A stretch of DNA of 47,022 nt, taken from positions 1 through 47,022 of the forward strand of contig DASQKY010000002.1 in the NCBI GenBank assembly GCA_035630295.1. Direction: 5' to 3'. Positions within the stretch are counted from its first letter, which is position 1; each line of letters opens with the position of its first letter. Below, piece by piece: positions 17,060 to 24,196 of the stretch. The translations under genes and the position numbers were made by a program. Below the pieces are notes generated by a model. That model was not told the DNA's origin. It saw only the letters and a program-made list of their open reading frames with translations, and did no database searches. Source of the DNA: Acidimicrobiales bacterium. Lineage in GTDB: Bacteria; Actinomycetota; Acidimicrobiia; Acidimicrobiales; Iamiaceae.

Positions 17060-18436
17060 GTGACCGCGCTGAGCACCCCGCCCCCGGCCGCCCCCGGGCC
17101 GGCCCCCGCAGCCTCGGCCGGGGGTCGGCTTCGGGTCGCCGGTCGGTGGGCCCGGGACCGCCTGGTGGCCGACGCCCCTGACGGGCGCTACCGGGTCGTC
17201 CGGCGGGGCCTGGCCGTGGTGATCGGGCTGCGCCTGGCCACCGGGTCCTACGCCTCGCTGGCCGGCCAGCCCGACGCCCAGTTCCGGCCCCCCGGCGTGC
17301 TGGCCTGGATGGGCGGCGTGCCCTCGACGGGCGTGCTGGTGGCGGTCCAGGTCCTGGGCCTGGCCGCCGCGGTGACGGCCACCGCGGGCTGGGGGGTGCG
17401 GACCGGGGGCGGACGGTGGGCCGCGGGCGGGCTGGGCCGGTGGGTGGCGGGCGCCGCGCTGCCGCTGGCGTGGGCCGCGCTGCTGTTCCTCACCGCCGTG
17501 CGCACCAGCGGCGGCAAGGTGCAGCACAACGAGGTGCTGCTGCTGCTGGCCGCCATCCCCATCCTGTGCGTGCCCGAGAACCGGGTCGGCCCGGACGGGG
17601 CCCCGGCCGGCCGGCGCCACAACGTGGGCTGGCCCATCGAGCTGGCCGTGGTCGTGATCGCCGTCTCCTACTGCGCCGCCGGCCTGGCCAAGCTGGTCCA
17701 CACCGGACCGTCGTGGGTGTTCTCGGACAACATGCGCTACGTCATGTACTGGGCGGCCCAGACGCCCCAGCCCGGCGTCGACGCCCTCACCGCCACCATC
17801 GCCGACCACGGCTGGCTGGCCCGCCTGGTGGCGGCGTCCATCCTCGGCCTGGAGCTGGTGGCCCCGGTGATCGTCGTCTGGGCCCGGGCCCGGCCCCCGT
17901 TCGTGGCCGCTGCGGTGGCGCTCCACCTGGGCACGTGGGCCACGCTGGGCATCGACTACTGGGGGTGGGCCCTCGCCGTGGTGGTCGTGCTGCTGGACTG
18001 GGGCGGCGGCCGACGCTCGGCCCGGCGGGCGGTCGAGGACGGCGAGCGGCGCGGCCTCCTGGTGCACGACGGCGACTGCGCCTTCTGCACCCGCTCCGCC
18101 CTGTGGGTGGCCCGCCGGGCGGGCCGGCGGGTCGAGGCGGCCGCCGGGAGCACGCTCGACCTGGGGGCCCTGGGCCTCACCGCCGAGCAGGTGGCTACCG
18201 AGGTGTGGTGGGTGCCGGGTCACGGGCGGCCCGAGGGCGGGCACCGGGCCGTGGGCCGGGCCCTGCTGGCCGTGGGCGGCCCGTGGGTGGTGGCGGGGCG
18301 CGCCCTGCTCCTGCCGGTGGTGGCCCCGGTGGCCCGGCCGGCCTACGCCTGGGTGGCCCGCAACCGCCACCGCCTGCCCGGCGCCACCCCGGCCTGCCGC
18401 ATCGGCGCCGCCCCCCCGGCCCGCCCCGGCCGCTGA
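17060..18436 (+). CDS. HTTM-type membrane protein fused to a DCC thiol-disulfide domain
   Basis: A 458-residue fusion. The first 320 residues are a polytopic membrane region of about seven to eight helices that resembles the HTTM family (relatives of vitamin K-dependent gamma-carboxylase): HNEVLLLLAAIPIL, YCAAGLAKLVHTGPSWVF and HLGTWATLGIDYWGWALA are the clearest segments. The C-terminal part from about residue 334 is a DUF393/DCC domain with DGDCAFC, whose cysteines are Cys340 and Cys343. Such domains are thioredoxin-like. The product probably acts in a membrane redox or modification step, and the substrate is unknown. The GTG at 17060 has GGAG five bases upstream. The small membrane protein in front is its likely partner. 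Confidence 0.78.
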   Translation: MTALSTPPPAAPGPAPAASAGGRLRVAGRWARDRLVADAPDGRYRVVRRGLAVVIGLRLATGSYASLAGQPDAQFRPPGVLAWMGGVPSTGVLVAVQVLGLAAAVTATAGWGVRTGGGRWAAGGLGRWVAGAALPLAWAALLFLTAVRTSGGKVQHNEVLLLLAAIPILCVPENRVGPDGAPAGRRHNVGWPIELAVVVIAVSYCAAGLAKLVHTGPSWVFSDNMRYVMYWAAQTPQPGVDALTATIADHGWLARLVAASILGLELVAPVIVVWARARPPFVAAAVALHLGTWATLGIDYWGWALAVVVVLLDWGGGRRSARRAVEDGERRGLLVHDGDCAFCTRSALWVARRAGRRVEAAAGSTLDLGALGLTAEQVATEVWWVPGHGRPEGGHRAVGRALLAVGGPWVVAGRALLLPVVAPVARPAYAWVARNRHRLPGATPACRIGAAPPARPGR

Positions 18437-18495
18437 CGTCGGTCCGTTCAGACCTCTTTGCCCCAACGCCTCCACCTGCTGACATGATCTGAACC

Positions 18496-18524
18496 TTGAC
18501 AGGCACGAAGGCGGATCGTACCTT
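18496..18524 (+). promoter_or_regulatory. Near-consensus promoter of the secreted orphan gene
   Basis: TTGACA (18496-18501), a 17-base spacer and TACCTT (18519-18524) form the best sigma-70-type promoter in the window. About 45 bases of leader and a GGGAGGGG ribosome binding site follow before the ATG at 18575. Confidence 0.7.
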
Positions 18525-18574
18525 TGATCTGACAGCGTCTATCACTAATCAGTGACTGAAAGGGAGGGGACAGT

Positions 18575-19078
18575 ATGAACATCACGCGACGGCTCCTTGC
18601 CGCGCTCTTCGTGACTCTGATCGCAGTGGCCATGTCTTCCACGGCAAGTAGTCCCGCAGGCGCGGACCCCAGTTACATCCAGCTACCAGTCGCTAGCCAG
18701 AGCCCGCAGTACCAAGTGAACGGGTGCCGGTACAAGATCGTGTACCTCAACTACGGCGCCGTCCCGATCGCCGCGCTCCGGACCTACTACTCCACGGCCG
18801 CGGCGTGTGTCGGGGCCAGCGTGGCCGTCCAGGGCCAATCCGGTGCCACCAAGTACTGGTACTGGCACGACACCGCCAACGGGTACAGCGAGGGCATCGA
18901 CGGGTGTGGTGCCTACAGGAACATCCAAGCCATCGGTGTGGCCAATCGATATGCCGTCGGTGCCATCGCGGCGTTGCCCAGCGCTCCTGGGGGTGGGTGG
19001 TTCAACGGTTGGCGCTTCTACGGCAACGACGGAACTGCCAATCAGAACTCTGAGTTCGTTCAGGACTGTTCCGACTGA
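18575..19078 (+). CDS. Secreted cysteine-containing protein of unknown function, lower G+C
   Basis: A 167-residue exported protein. The signal peptide (about residues 5-30) ends near SSPAGADP. The mature part is rich in Tyr, Gly, Ala and Asn and has four cysteines (in NGCRY, AACVG, DGCGAY and QDCSD), which would allow two disulfide bonds. I do not recognise a family. Its G+C content and codon use (many A- and T-ending codons) are clearly lower than those of its neighbours, so it looks recently acquired. It has its own near-consensus promoter, a strong GGGAGGGG ribosome binding site and a perfect 16-base-pair hairpin downstream. That makes it a self-contained expression cassette between unrelated genes. 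Confidence 0.75.
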   Translation: MNITRRLLAALFVTLIAVAMSSTASSPAGADPSYIQLPVASQSPQYQVNGCRYKIVYLNYGAVPIAALRTYYSTAAACVGASVAVQGQSGATKYWYWHDTANGYSEGIDGCGAYRNIQAIGVANRYAVGAIAALPSAPGGGWFNGWRFYGNDGTANQNSEFVQDCSD

Positions 19079-19138
19079 GCTCGCCGTCTTGGGCCTCTCC
19101 TTCACAGTGAACGAGCTGAGGTCCCAGCTCTTTCGTCG

Positions 19139-19186
19139 AAGGGGGTGCGTTCTTTGCTGGCTCATCAGTGAAGAACGCACCCCCTT
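19139..19186. terminator. Perfect 16-base-pair hairpin between convergent genes
   Basis: Arms at 19139-19154 (AAGGGGGTGCGTTCTT) and 19171-19186 are exact reverse complements around a 16-base loop. It lies between the secreted orphan and the convergent flippase-like gene and can terminate from both sides. Confidence 0.75.
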
Positions 19187-19230
19187 TCTCTGCGAAGGGC
19201 TTGGTAGGGGAGGCTGCCCGTGCGCGAACC

Positions 19231-20604
19231 TCAGGCCCGGTCGGGGGAGGGCGCCTCGTCCACGTCCCAGACCCGCACGCCGGCGGCATCGACGGTGTCG
19301 CCGGTGAGGTCGCGGATGGGATGGCGGCTGCGCATCTTGCGGATGGAGCCGGGCCCGAGCCGGAGGCTGGCGTAGCCGATGGCGCCCAGCGGGATGGGCA
19401 GCCAGAACTGGGCCAGGCGGTAGGTCAGCACGGCGATGGTGGCGGTGCTGCGGTCCAGGCTGAAGCCGACCAGGAGCGTGGTCAGGGTCAGCTCGATCAC
19501 GCCCAGGCCGCCCGGGGTGATGGGGATGACGGCCAGGATGTTGGCCACGCAGAAGGCGACGATGACATCCACCGGGTTCAGGGCGGGCCCGAAGGCGCGG
19601 ATGAACACCCACAGGGCGGCGGCGTCGAGCAGCCAGTTGGCCGTGGCCCAGATGATGCCCCGGCGGATCAACGACGGGTTCTGGATCAGCTCCTGGAGCC
19701 GGTTGACCAGCACCCGCACGAACCGCTCGGCCGTGTCCGGCTTGACCAGGGGCAACTTGTCGGCGACGGACCGCACCACGCGCACGGCCGGCTCCCGCCC
19801 CCGCATGAGCAGGACCACCAGCCCGGCGAAGAGGGCCAGGAGCAACATGCCGACGATGGCGGCCGTGCCGTACACCGGGTTGAAGCCGTCGAGGGGGATG
19901 GAGATGAGCAGCGCCACCCACAGCAGCAGGTTCAGCACCACGGCCGAGCCCAGCCCCACCGTGGCCAGGCTGAACCCGGCCGCCGCCCCGTCCACGCCGG
20001 CCTGGGTGAGCAGGCGGTAGCCGAGGGTGCTGCCGGCGGCCGAGCCGCCGGGCACGAGGTGGGAGACGGCCTTGGTGGCGAGCTGGATGCGCAGCACCGC
20101 GCCCAGGGGGAGCCGGGGCTCGGCCGGCAGCGTCACCCGCATGAGCTGGGCGTAGGCCACCAGGGCGGCCAACTCCAGGCCCAGGGCCAGCAGCAGCAGG
20201 ATCGGGTTGACGGCGCTGAGGCGCTCGATCGCCTCCCCGAACCCGTCGAGCTGGGGCAGGACCAGGTAGTTGAAGACCAGGAAGAAGACGATGATGAGCG
20301 GCGTGCGCTTGAGGGTCTTGGCCCCGGTGACCCGGAGCCGCTCGGCCGTCACCGACGTGCCCAGCAGGCCGTCGCGATCGGGGGGGGCAGGAGCATCCGA
20401 GGGGGCAGGGTCGACGCCGGGCCGGTCGGCGCCGGCGCCGGTGGGAGGGCGGCCCTCCGGGCCGTCGGTCCCGCCCCGCGCCGCGTCGGCCCCGTCGTCG
20501 GGGCGCGGGTGAGCGTCGTCGTCGGGGATGTCCGCGGCGGTGATGGGTCCATCCTCCCAGGAACGGGCCCGCAGTGGCGACCAGACGGCCCGCGAGGCCG
20601 CCAC
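19231..20604 (-). CDS. LPG-synthase transmembrane region / flippase-like (UPF0104) protein
   Basis: A polytopic membrane protein with about eight helices related to the membrane half of lysylphosphatidylglycerol synthase, AglD and similar proteins. The hallmark segments are VPGGSAAGSTLGYRLL, ALWVFIRAFG and the ITPGGLGVIELTLTTLL turn with its Pro-Gly-Gly-x-Gly-x-x-E. No aminoacyl-transfer domain is attached, so a lipid flippase or other lipid-linked role is more likely than tRNA-dependent lysylation. The start is uncertain. The GTG at 20604 gives 457 residues with an Asp/Pro-rich, probably disordered N-terminus whose codons look coding. A GTG at 20352 would give 373 residues beginning just before the first helix. 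It is divergent from pcrA. Confidence 0.82.
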   Translation of the reverse strand: MAASRAVWSPLRARSWEDGPITAADIPDDDAHPRPDDGADAARGGTDGPEGRPPTGAGADRPGVDPAPSDAPAPPDRDGLLGTSVTAERLRVTGAKTLKRTPLIIVFFLVFNYLVLPQLDGFGEAIERLSAVNPILLLLALGLELAALVAYAQLMRVTLPAEPRLPLGAVLRIQLATKAVSHLVPGGSAAGSTLGYRLLTQAGVDGAAAGFSLATVGLGSAVVLNLLLWVALLISIPLDGFNPVYGTAAIVGMLLLALFAGLVVLLMRGREPAVRVVRSVADKLPLVKPDTAERFVRVLVNRLQELIQNPSLIRRGIIWATANWLLDAAALWVFIRAFGPALNPVDVIVAFCVANILAVIPITPGGLGVIELTLTTLLVGFSLDRSTATIAVLTYRLAQFWLPIPLGAIGYASLRLGPGSIRKMRSRHPIRDLTGDTVDAAGVRVWDVDEAPSPDRA

Positions 20605-20627
20605 CGGGCGCCGTCGCGGGGCGTCGG

Positions 20628-20633
20628 TAGGGT
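20628..20633 (+). promoter_or_regulatory. Candidate -10 box (TAGGGT) of a leaderless pcrA promoter
   Basis: TAGGGT ends seven bases before the ATG at 20641 and fixes the helicase start against the much longer upstream open frame. Confidence 0.5.
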
Positions 20634-20640
20634 GGCCGGG

Positions 20641-23600
20641 ATGCCATCCGAGCCCTTCCCCGGCGACAGCCAGAGCGACCTGCTGGCCGGTCTGAACCCG
20701 GCCCAGGCCGACGCCGTCACCCACGTCGACGGGCCGCTCCTGGTGCTGGCCGGGGCCGGGTCGGGCAAGACCCGGGTGCTCACGCACCGCATCGCCCACC
20801 TGATCCGTGACCACGACGCCTCCCCCTTCTCGGTGCTGGCCATCACCTTCACCAACAAGGCGGCCGACGAGATGAAGCAGCGGGTCGGGGCCCTGGTGGG
20901 CCCGGTGGCGCAGCGCATGTGGGTCTCGACCTTCCACTCGGCCTGCGTGCGCATCCTGCGCCGGGAGGCGCCCCGCCTGGGCTACCCGTCGTCGTTCACC
21001 ATCTACGACCAGGCCGACGCCGTGCGCCTCACCGGTTACGTGCTGCGCGACCTCGACATCGACACCAAGCGGTTCCCGGCCCGCATGGTCCACTCGGCCA
21101 TCAGCTCGGCCAAGAACCGGGGCCTCGACGTCGACCGCTACGAGGCCGAGGCGTCGGTGATCTTCGAGCGTCGCATCGCCGAGGCCTACCGGGAGTACCA
21201 GGCCCGCCTGCGCAAGGCCGGGGCCATGGACTTCGACGACCTGCTCGGCGTCACCGTGGACGTGCTGCGCCAGTTCCCCGACGCCCTGGAGCACTACCAG
21301 CGCCGCTTCGGCCACATCCTGGTCGACGAGTACCAGGACACCAACCCGGTCCAGAACGACCTGGTCATGCTCCTGGGGGCCAACCACCGCAACGTGTGTG
21401 TGGTCGGCGACCAAGACCAGTGCCTGGTGCCCGGCACCCTGGTCTCCACCCCGTCGGGTCCCCGGCCCATCGAGGACCTGCGGGTCGGCGACGAGGTGTG
21501 GGGCACCGGGGGCGACGGGGCCCGGCACCGTTCGACGGTCACGGAGGCCCGCCAGGGGCGCTGGAAGGGACGCACCTACGCCATCCGGGTCGGCGACCGG
21601 GCGGTGCGGGGCACGCCCCACCACATGGTCCTGGCCCGCCCGACCCTGAGCGAGGAGCAGTGGGTCGTCTACCTGATGGAGCGGGCCGACCGGGGCTTCC
21701 GGTTGGGCCTGACCCGGGCCGTGCGGTCCGACAGCCAGGGGAAGCGAGCCTTCGGCCTATCGGTGCGCACCAACCAGGAGCACGCCGATCGGGCCTGGGT
21801 CCTGAAGGTCTGCGACACCCGGGCCGAAGCCGGCTACTGGGAGGCCTTCTTCGCCGCCGAGTACGGCCTGCCCACGGCCTGCTTCCACGGCCTGGGCCGG
21901 CGGCTCACCCTGGACGACGAGTGGATCGAGCGCCTGTACCTGGGCCTCGACACGGCCAGCCGGGCCAAGGCGTTGATGGAGGATCTCGACCTGCACCCCG
22001 ACTTCCCCCACCACCGGCCGGCCAACGGGGGCCGGCGCCAGACCTTGAACCTCACCATGTTCTCCGACCGCCGCAGCGGCCTTGGCTACCACCGGGTCCA
22101 GTGGTGCACCAACCGGCGGGACCTGGCCGACCGGGCCGAGGCCGCTGGCTTCTCCATCCGGGGTGAGAAGCAGTCGTCCCGCCGGATGGAGACGGCCCGC
22201 AAGAGCTGGCCCGAGGCGGTGGGCCTGGCCCGGGGCCTGGCCGCCGCCGTCGACCTCCAGATCCGCCGCCGGGCCAGCGTGGGGGGCGCCATCTACGACT
22301 TCACCCCGCTGTCCCACCTGTGGCCGGGGATGACGGTCCTGGTCGAGACCGACGACGGCTTCGTGCCCACCACGGTGGACGACGTGGAGATCGAGGACCA
22401 CGACGGCCCGGTCTACGACCTGGAGGTCACCCCGGCTCACACCTACGGGGCCGGCGGCGTGCTGGTGCACAACAGCATCTATGCCTTTCGAGGCGCAGAT
22501 GTGAGCAACATCGTGGACTTCGAGACGGCGTTCCCGGAGGTGGCGGTGGTGCTGCTGGAGCAGAACTACCGGTCGACCCAGACGGTGCTGGACGCGGCCA
22601 ACGCGGTCATCGCCCACAACGCGTCGCGCAAGCCCAAGGAGCTGTGGACCGACGCCGGGGCCGGCGAACCCATCCTGCGCTTCCACGCCGACGACGAGGG
22701 CGACGAGGCCCAGTGGGTCACCGGCCGCATGTCCACCCTGCACGACCAGGGCCAGCGCTGGGGGGACATGGCCGTCTTCTACCGGACCAACGCCCAGAGC
22801 CGGGTGCTGGAGGAGGCCCTGGCCCGCAGCAGCATCCCCTACAAGGTCATCGGCGGCACCCGCTTCTACGACCGGCGGGAGATCAAGGACGCCGTCGCCT
22901 ACCTGAAGGCGGTGGTCAACCCGGCCGACGAGGTGGCGGTCAAGCGGATCCTCAACGTGCCCAAGCGGGGCGTGGGCGACACCACGGTGGGCCGGCTCGA
23001 CGCCTGGGCCGCCAGCCACGGCCTGACCTTCACCGAGACCCTCCGCCACGCGGCCGAGGCCGGGGTGGGGGGCCGGGCGGTCAAGGGCATCGAGGACTTC
23101 CTGGCCCTCCTGGCCGAAGCCGAGGCCGTCCGCGACGAGGGGCCGGCCCGCATCCTGGAGGTCCTCCTGGACCGCAGCGGCTACGTGGCCGAGCTGCGGG
23201 CCGAGCACTCCATCGAGGCCGAGGGGCGCCTGGAGAACCTGTCCGAGCTGGTGGGCGCGGCCCAACAGGTCGAGGACGCCGACGTGTTCCTGGAGCAGAT
23301 CAGCCTGGTGGCCGACACCGACGAGCTCGACCCCGACGAGTCGCAGGTCGTGCTCATGACCCTCCACTCGGCCAAGGGGCTGGAGTTCCCGGTGGTGTTC
23401 GTGATCGGCATGGAGGACGGCGTCTTCCCCCACATCAGGGCCCTGACCGAACCGGCCGAGCTGGAGGAGGAACGGCGCCTGGCCTACGTGGGCATCACCC
23501 GGGCCCGCGAGGTCCTGCACCTCAGCCACGCCTGGGCCCGCACCATGTTCGGCGCCACCCAGTACAACCCGCCCAGCCGGTTCTTGGACGAGATCCCCTC

Positions 23601-23976
23601 GTCGCTGGTCACCGAGGTCCAGGGCCGGCGCCGGGCGTCGCGGGGCGGAGGCACGTGGGGCGCCGGGGCCCGGGAGGCCGGCTCCGGGAGCTGGGAGCGG
23701 CCCGACCGGGGCCAGATGAGCCCGGCCCGGGCCCGCCGGGAGGAGGCCCGCGAGCGCCGGGTCGACGCCGCCCTCCGGGCCGGGGCCGAGGCCGGCCCGT
23801 CCGGTGCCGTGCCCCTGGGCCTGCGGATCGGCGACGACGTGCGCCACCAGCGGTGGGGCGAGGGGGTCGTGCTCGACATCGAGGGCCAGGGCGACAAGAC
23901 CGAGGTGCTGGTCCGCTTCCCCTCCGAGGGGGAGAAGCGCCTGCTCCTGGCGTGGGCCCCGCTGGAGAAGCTCTGA
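20641..23976 (+). CDS. pcrA: PcrA/UvrD-type superfamily 1A DNA helicase interrupted by an intein
   Basis: The 1111-residue precursor is a 3'-5' DNA helicase of repair and replication restart. Removing the 351-residue intein (residues 261-611) leaves 760 residues, the usual PcrA length. Host motifs in order: Q motif GLNPAQADAV, Walker A AGAGSGKT (37-44), TFTNKAADEM, Walker B DEYQD (229-233), motif III split as GDQDQ | SIYAFRGA, QNYRST, the MTLHSAKGLEFP motif V and YVGITRARE motif VI. After a Gly/Arg-rich linker the C-terminus has the small Tudor-like domain (VRHQRWGEGVV) of PcrA. The ATG at 20641 is supported by a TAGGGT box seven bases upstream. Unspliced protein could not be active, since motif III contacts the nucleotide and single strand. 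Confidence 0.95.
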   Translation: MPSEPFPGDSQSDLLAGLNPAQADAVTHVDGPLLVLAGAGSGKTRVLTHRIAHLIRDHDASPFSVLAITFTNKAADEMKQRVGALVGPVAQRMWVSTFHSACVRILRREAPRLGYPSSFTIYDQADAVRLTGYVLRDLDIDTKRFPARMVHSAISSAKNRGLDVDRYEAEASVIFERRIAEAYREYQARLRKAGAMDFDDLLGVTVDVLRQFPDALEHYQRRFGHILVDEYQDTNPVQNDLVMLLGANHRNVCVVGDQDQCLVPGTLVSTPSGPRPIEDLRVGDEVWGTGGDGARHRSTVTEARQGRWKGRTYAIRVGDRAVRGTPHHMVLARPTLSEEQWVVYLMERADRGFRLGLTRAVRSDSQGKRAFGLSVRTNQEHADRAWVLKVCDTRAEAGYWEAFFAAEYGLPTACFHGLGRRLTLDDEWIERLYLGLDTASRAKALMEDLDLHPDFPHHRPANGGRRQTLNLTMFSDRRSGLGYHRVQWCTNRRDLADRAEAAGFSIRGEKQSSRRMETARKSWPEAVGLARGLAAAVDLQIRRRASVGGAIYDFTPLSHLWPGMTVLVETDDGFVPTTVDDVEIEDHDGPVYDLEVTPAHTYGAGGVLVHNSIYAFRGADVSNIVDFETAFPEVAVVLLEQNYRSTQTVLDAANAVIAHNASRKPKELWTDAGAGEPILRFHADDEGDEAQWVTGRMSTLHDQGQRWGDMAVFYRTNAQSRVLEEALARSSIPYKVIGGTRFYDRREIKDAVAYLKAVVNPADEVAVKRILNVPKRGVGDTTVGRLDAWAASHGLTFTETLRHAAEAGVGGRAVKGIEDFLALLAEAEAVRDEGPARILEVLLDRSGYVAELRAEHSIEAEGRLENLSELVGAAQQVEDADVFLEQISLVADTDELDPDESQVVLMTLHSAKGLEFPVVFVIGMEDGVFPHIRALTEPAELEEERRLAYVGITRAREVLHLSHAWARTMFGATQYNPPSRFLDEIPSSLVTEVQGRRRASRGGGTWGAGAREAGSGSWERPDRGQMSPARARREEARERRVDAALRAGAEAGPSGAVPLGLRIGDDVRHQRWGEGVVLDIEGQGDKTEVLVRFPSEGEKRLLLAWAPLEKL
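21421..22473 (+). mobile_element. Intein in helicase motif III with a non-LAGLIDADG insert
   Basis: A 351-residue in-frame intein. It starts with Cys261 (CLVPGTLVSTPSG, block A), has block B as GTPHHMVL with the Thr325-x-x-His328 pattern, block F in VYDLEVTPAHTYGAGG (His600) and ends with His610-Asn611 before Ser612, so all residues for standard splicing are present. The 215 or so residues between blocks B and F are far more than a mini-intein needs. They have no LAGLIDADG pair and no HNH motif. Residues 342-356 (VVYLMERADRGFRLG) followed by a candidate Arg376 and Glu401 resemble the start of a GIY-YIG nuclease; this is inference. Codon use is close to that of the host. Confidence 0.9.
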
Positions 23977-24024
23977 CCCGGCCCCGGACCGGGCGGGCGG
24001 GACCCGGGGAGGGGACCGGGGGGA

Positions 24025-24057
24025 GGCCCCCCGCCCAGCGGTTGGAAACCGGGGGGC
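24025..24057. terminator. Large G+C hairpin after pcrA
   Basis: CCCCCC (24027-24032) with GGGGGG (24051-24056) encloses an inner CGGTT-GGA-AACCG stem (24039-24051). It lies 50-80 bases after the pcrA stop. It could end pcrA transcription or fold in the steA leader. The rest of the 220-base gap (23977-24196) shows no gene. Confidence 0.4.
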
Positions 24058-24196
24058 GCAAGTGGCAGCCTTTCACGATGCCCGCCCGGTCGTGGGCGTC
24101 CACCAGGGGTGACGCACCGGCGGAGCGCGTGCCCCCCCGCCGACCGAAGCGAGAGCCCGTGCCCCCTGAGAGTGGAGCCAGCCCCCGGAGCCGCGG

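Noticed and set aside
20353-20580. ATG at about 20551 with a good GGGAGG in a different frame before the flippase-like gene
   Set aside because: That frame gives a short Pro/Arg/Thr-rich product that stops at 20349; a frameshift joining it to the membrane protein is not needed because in-frame GTG starts exist.
19168-20640. Upstream extension of the pcrA frame by about 490 codons
   Set aside because: It is antisense to the flippase-like gene; helicase homology and a -10 box fix the start at 20641.
23977-24196. Possible riboswitch in the pcrA-steA gap
   Set aside because: Hairpins are present but no conserved core of a riboswitch class that I know could be matched.
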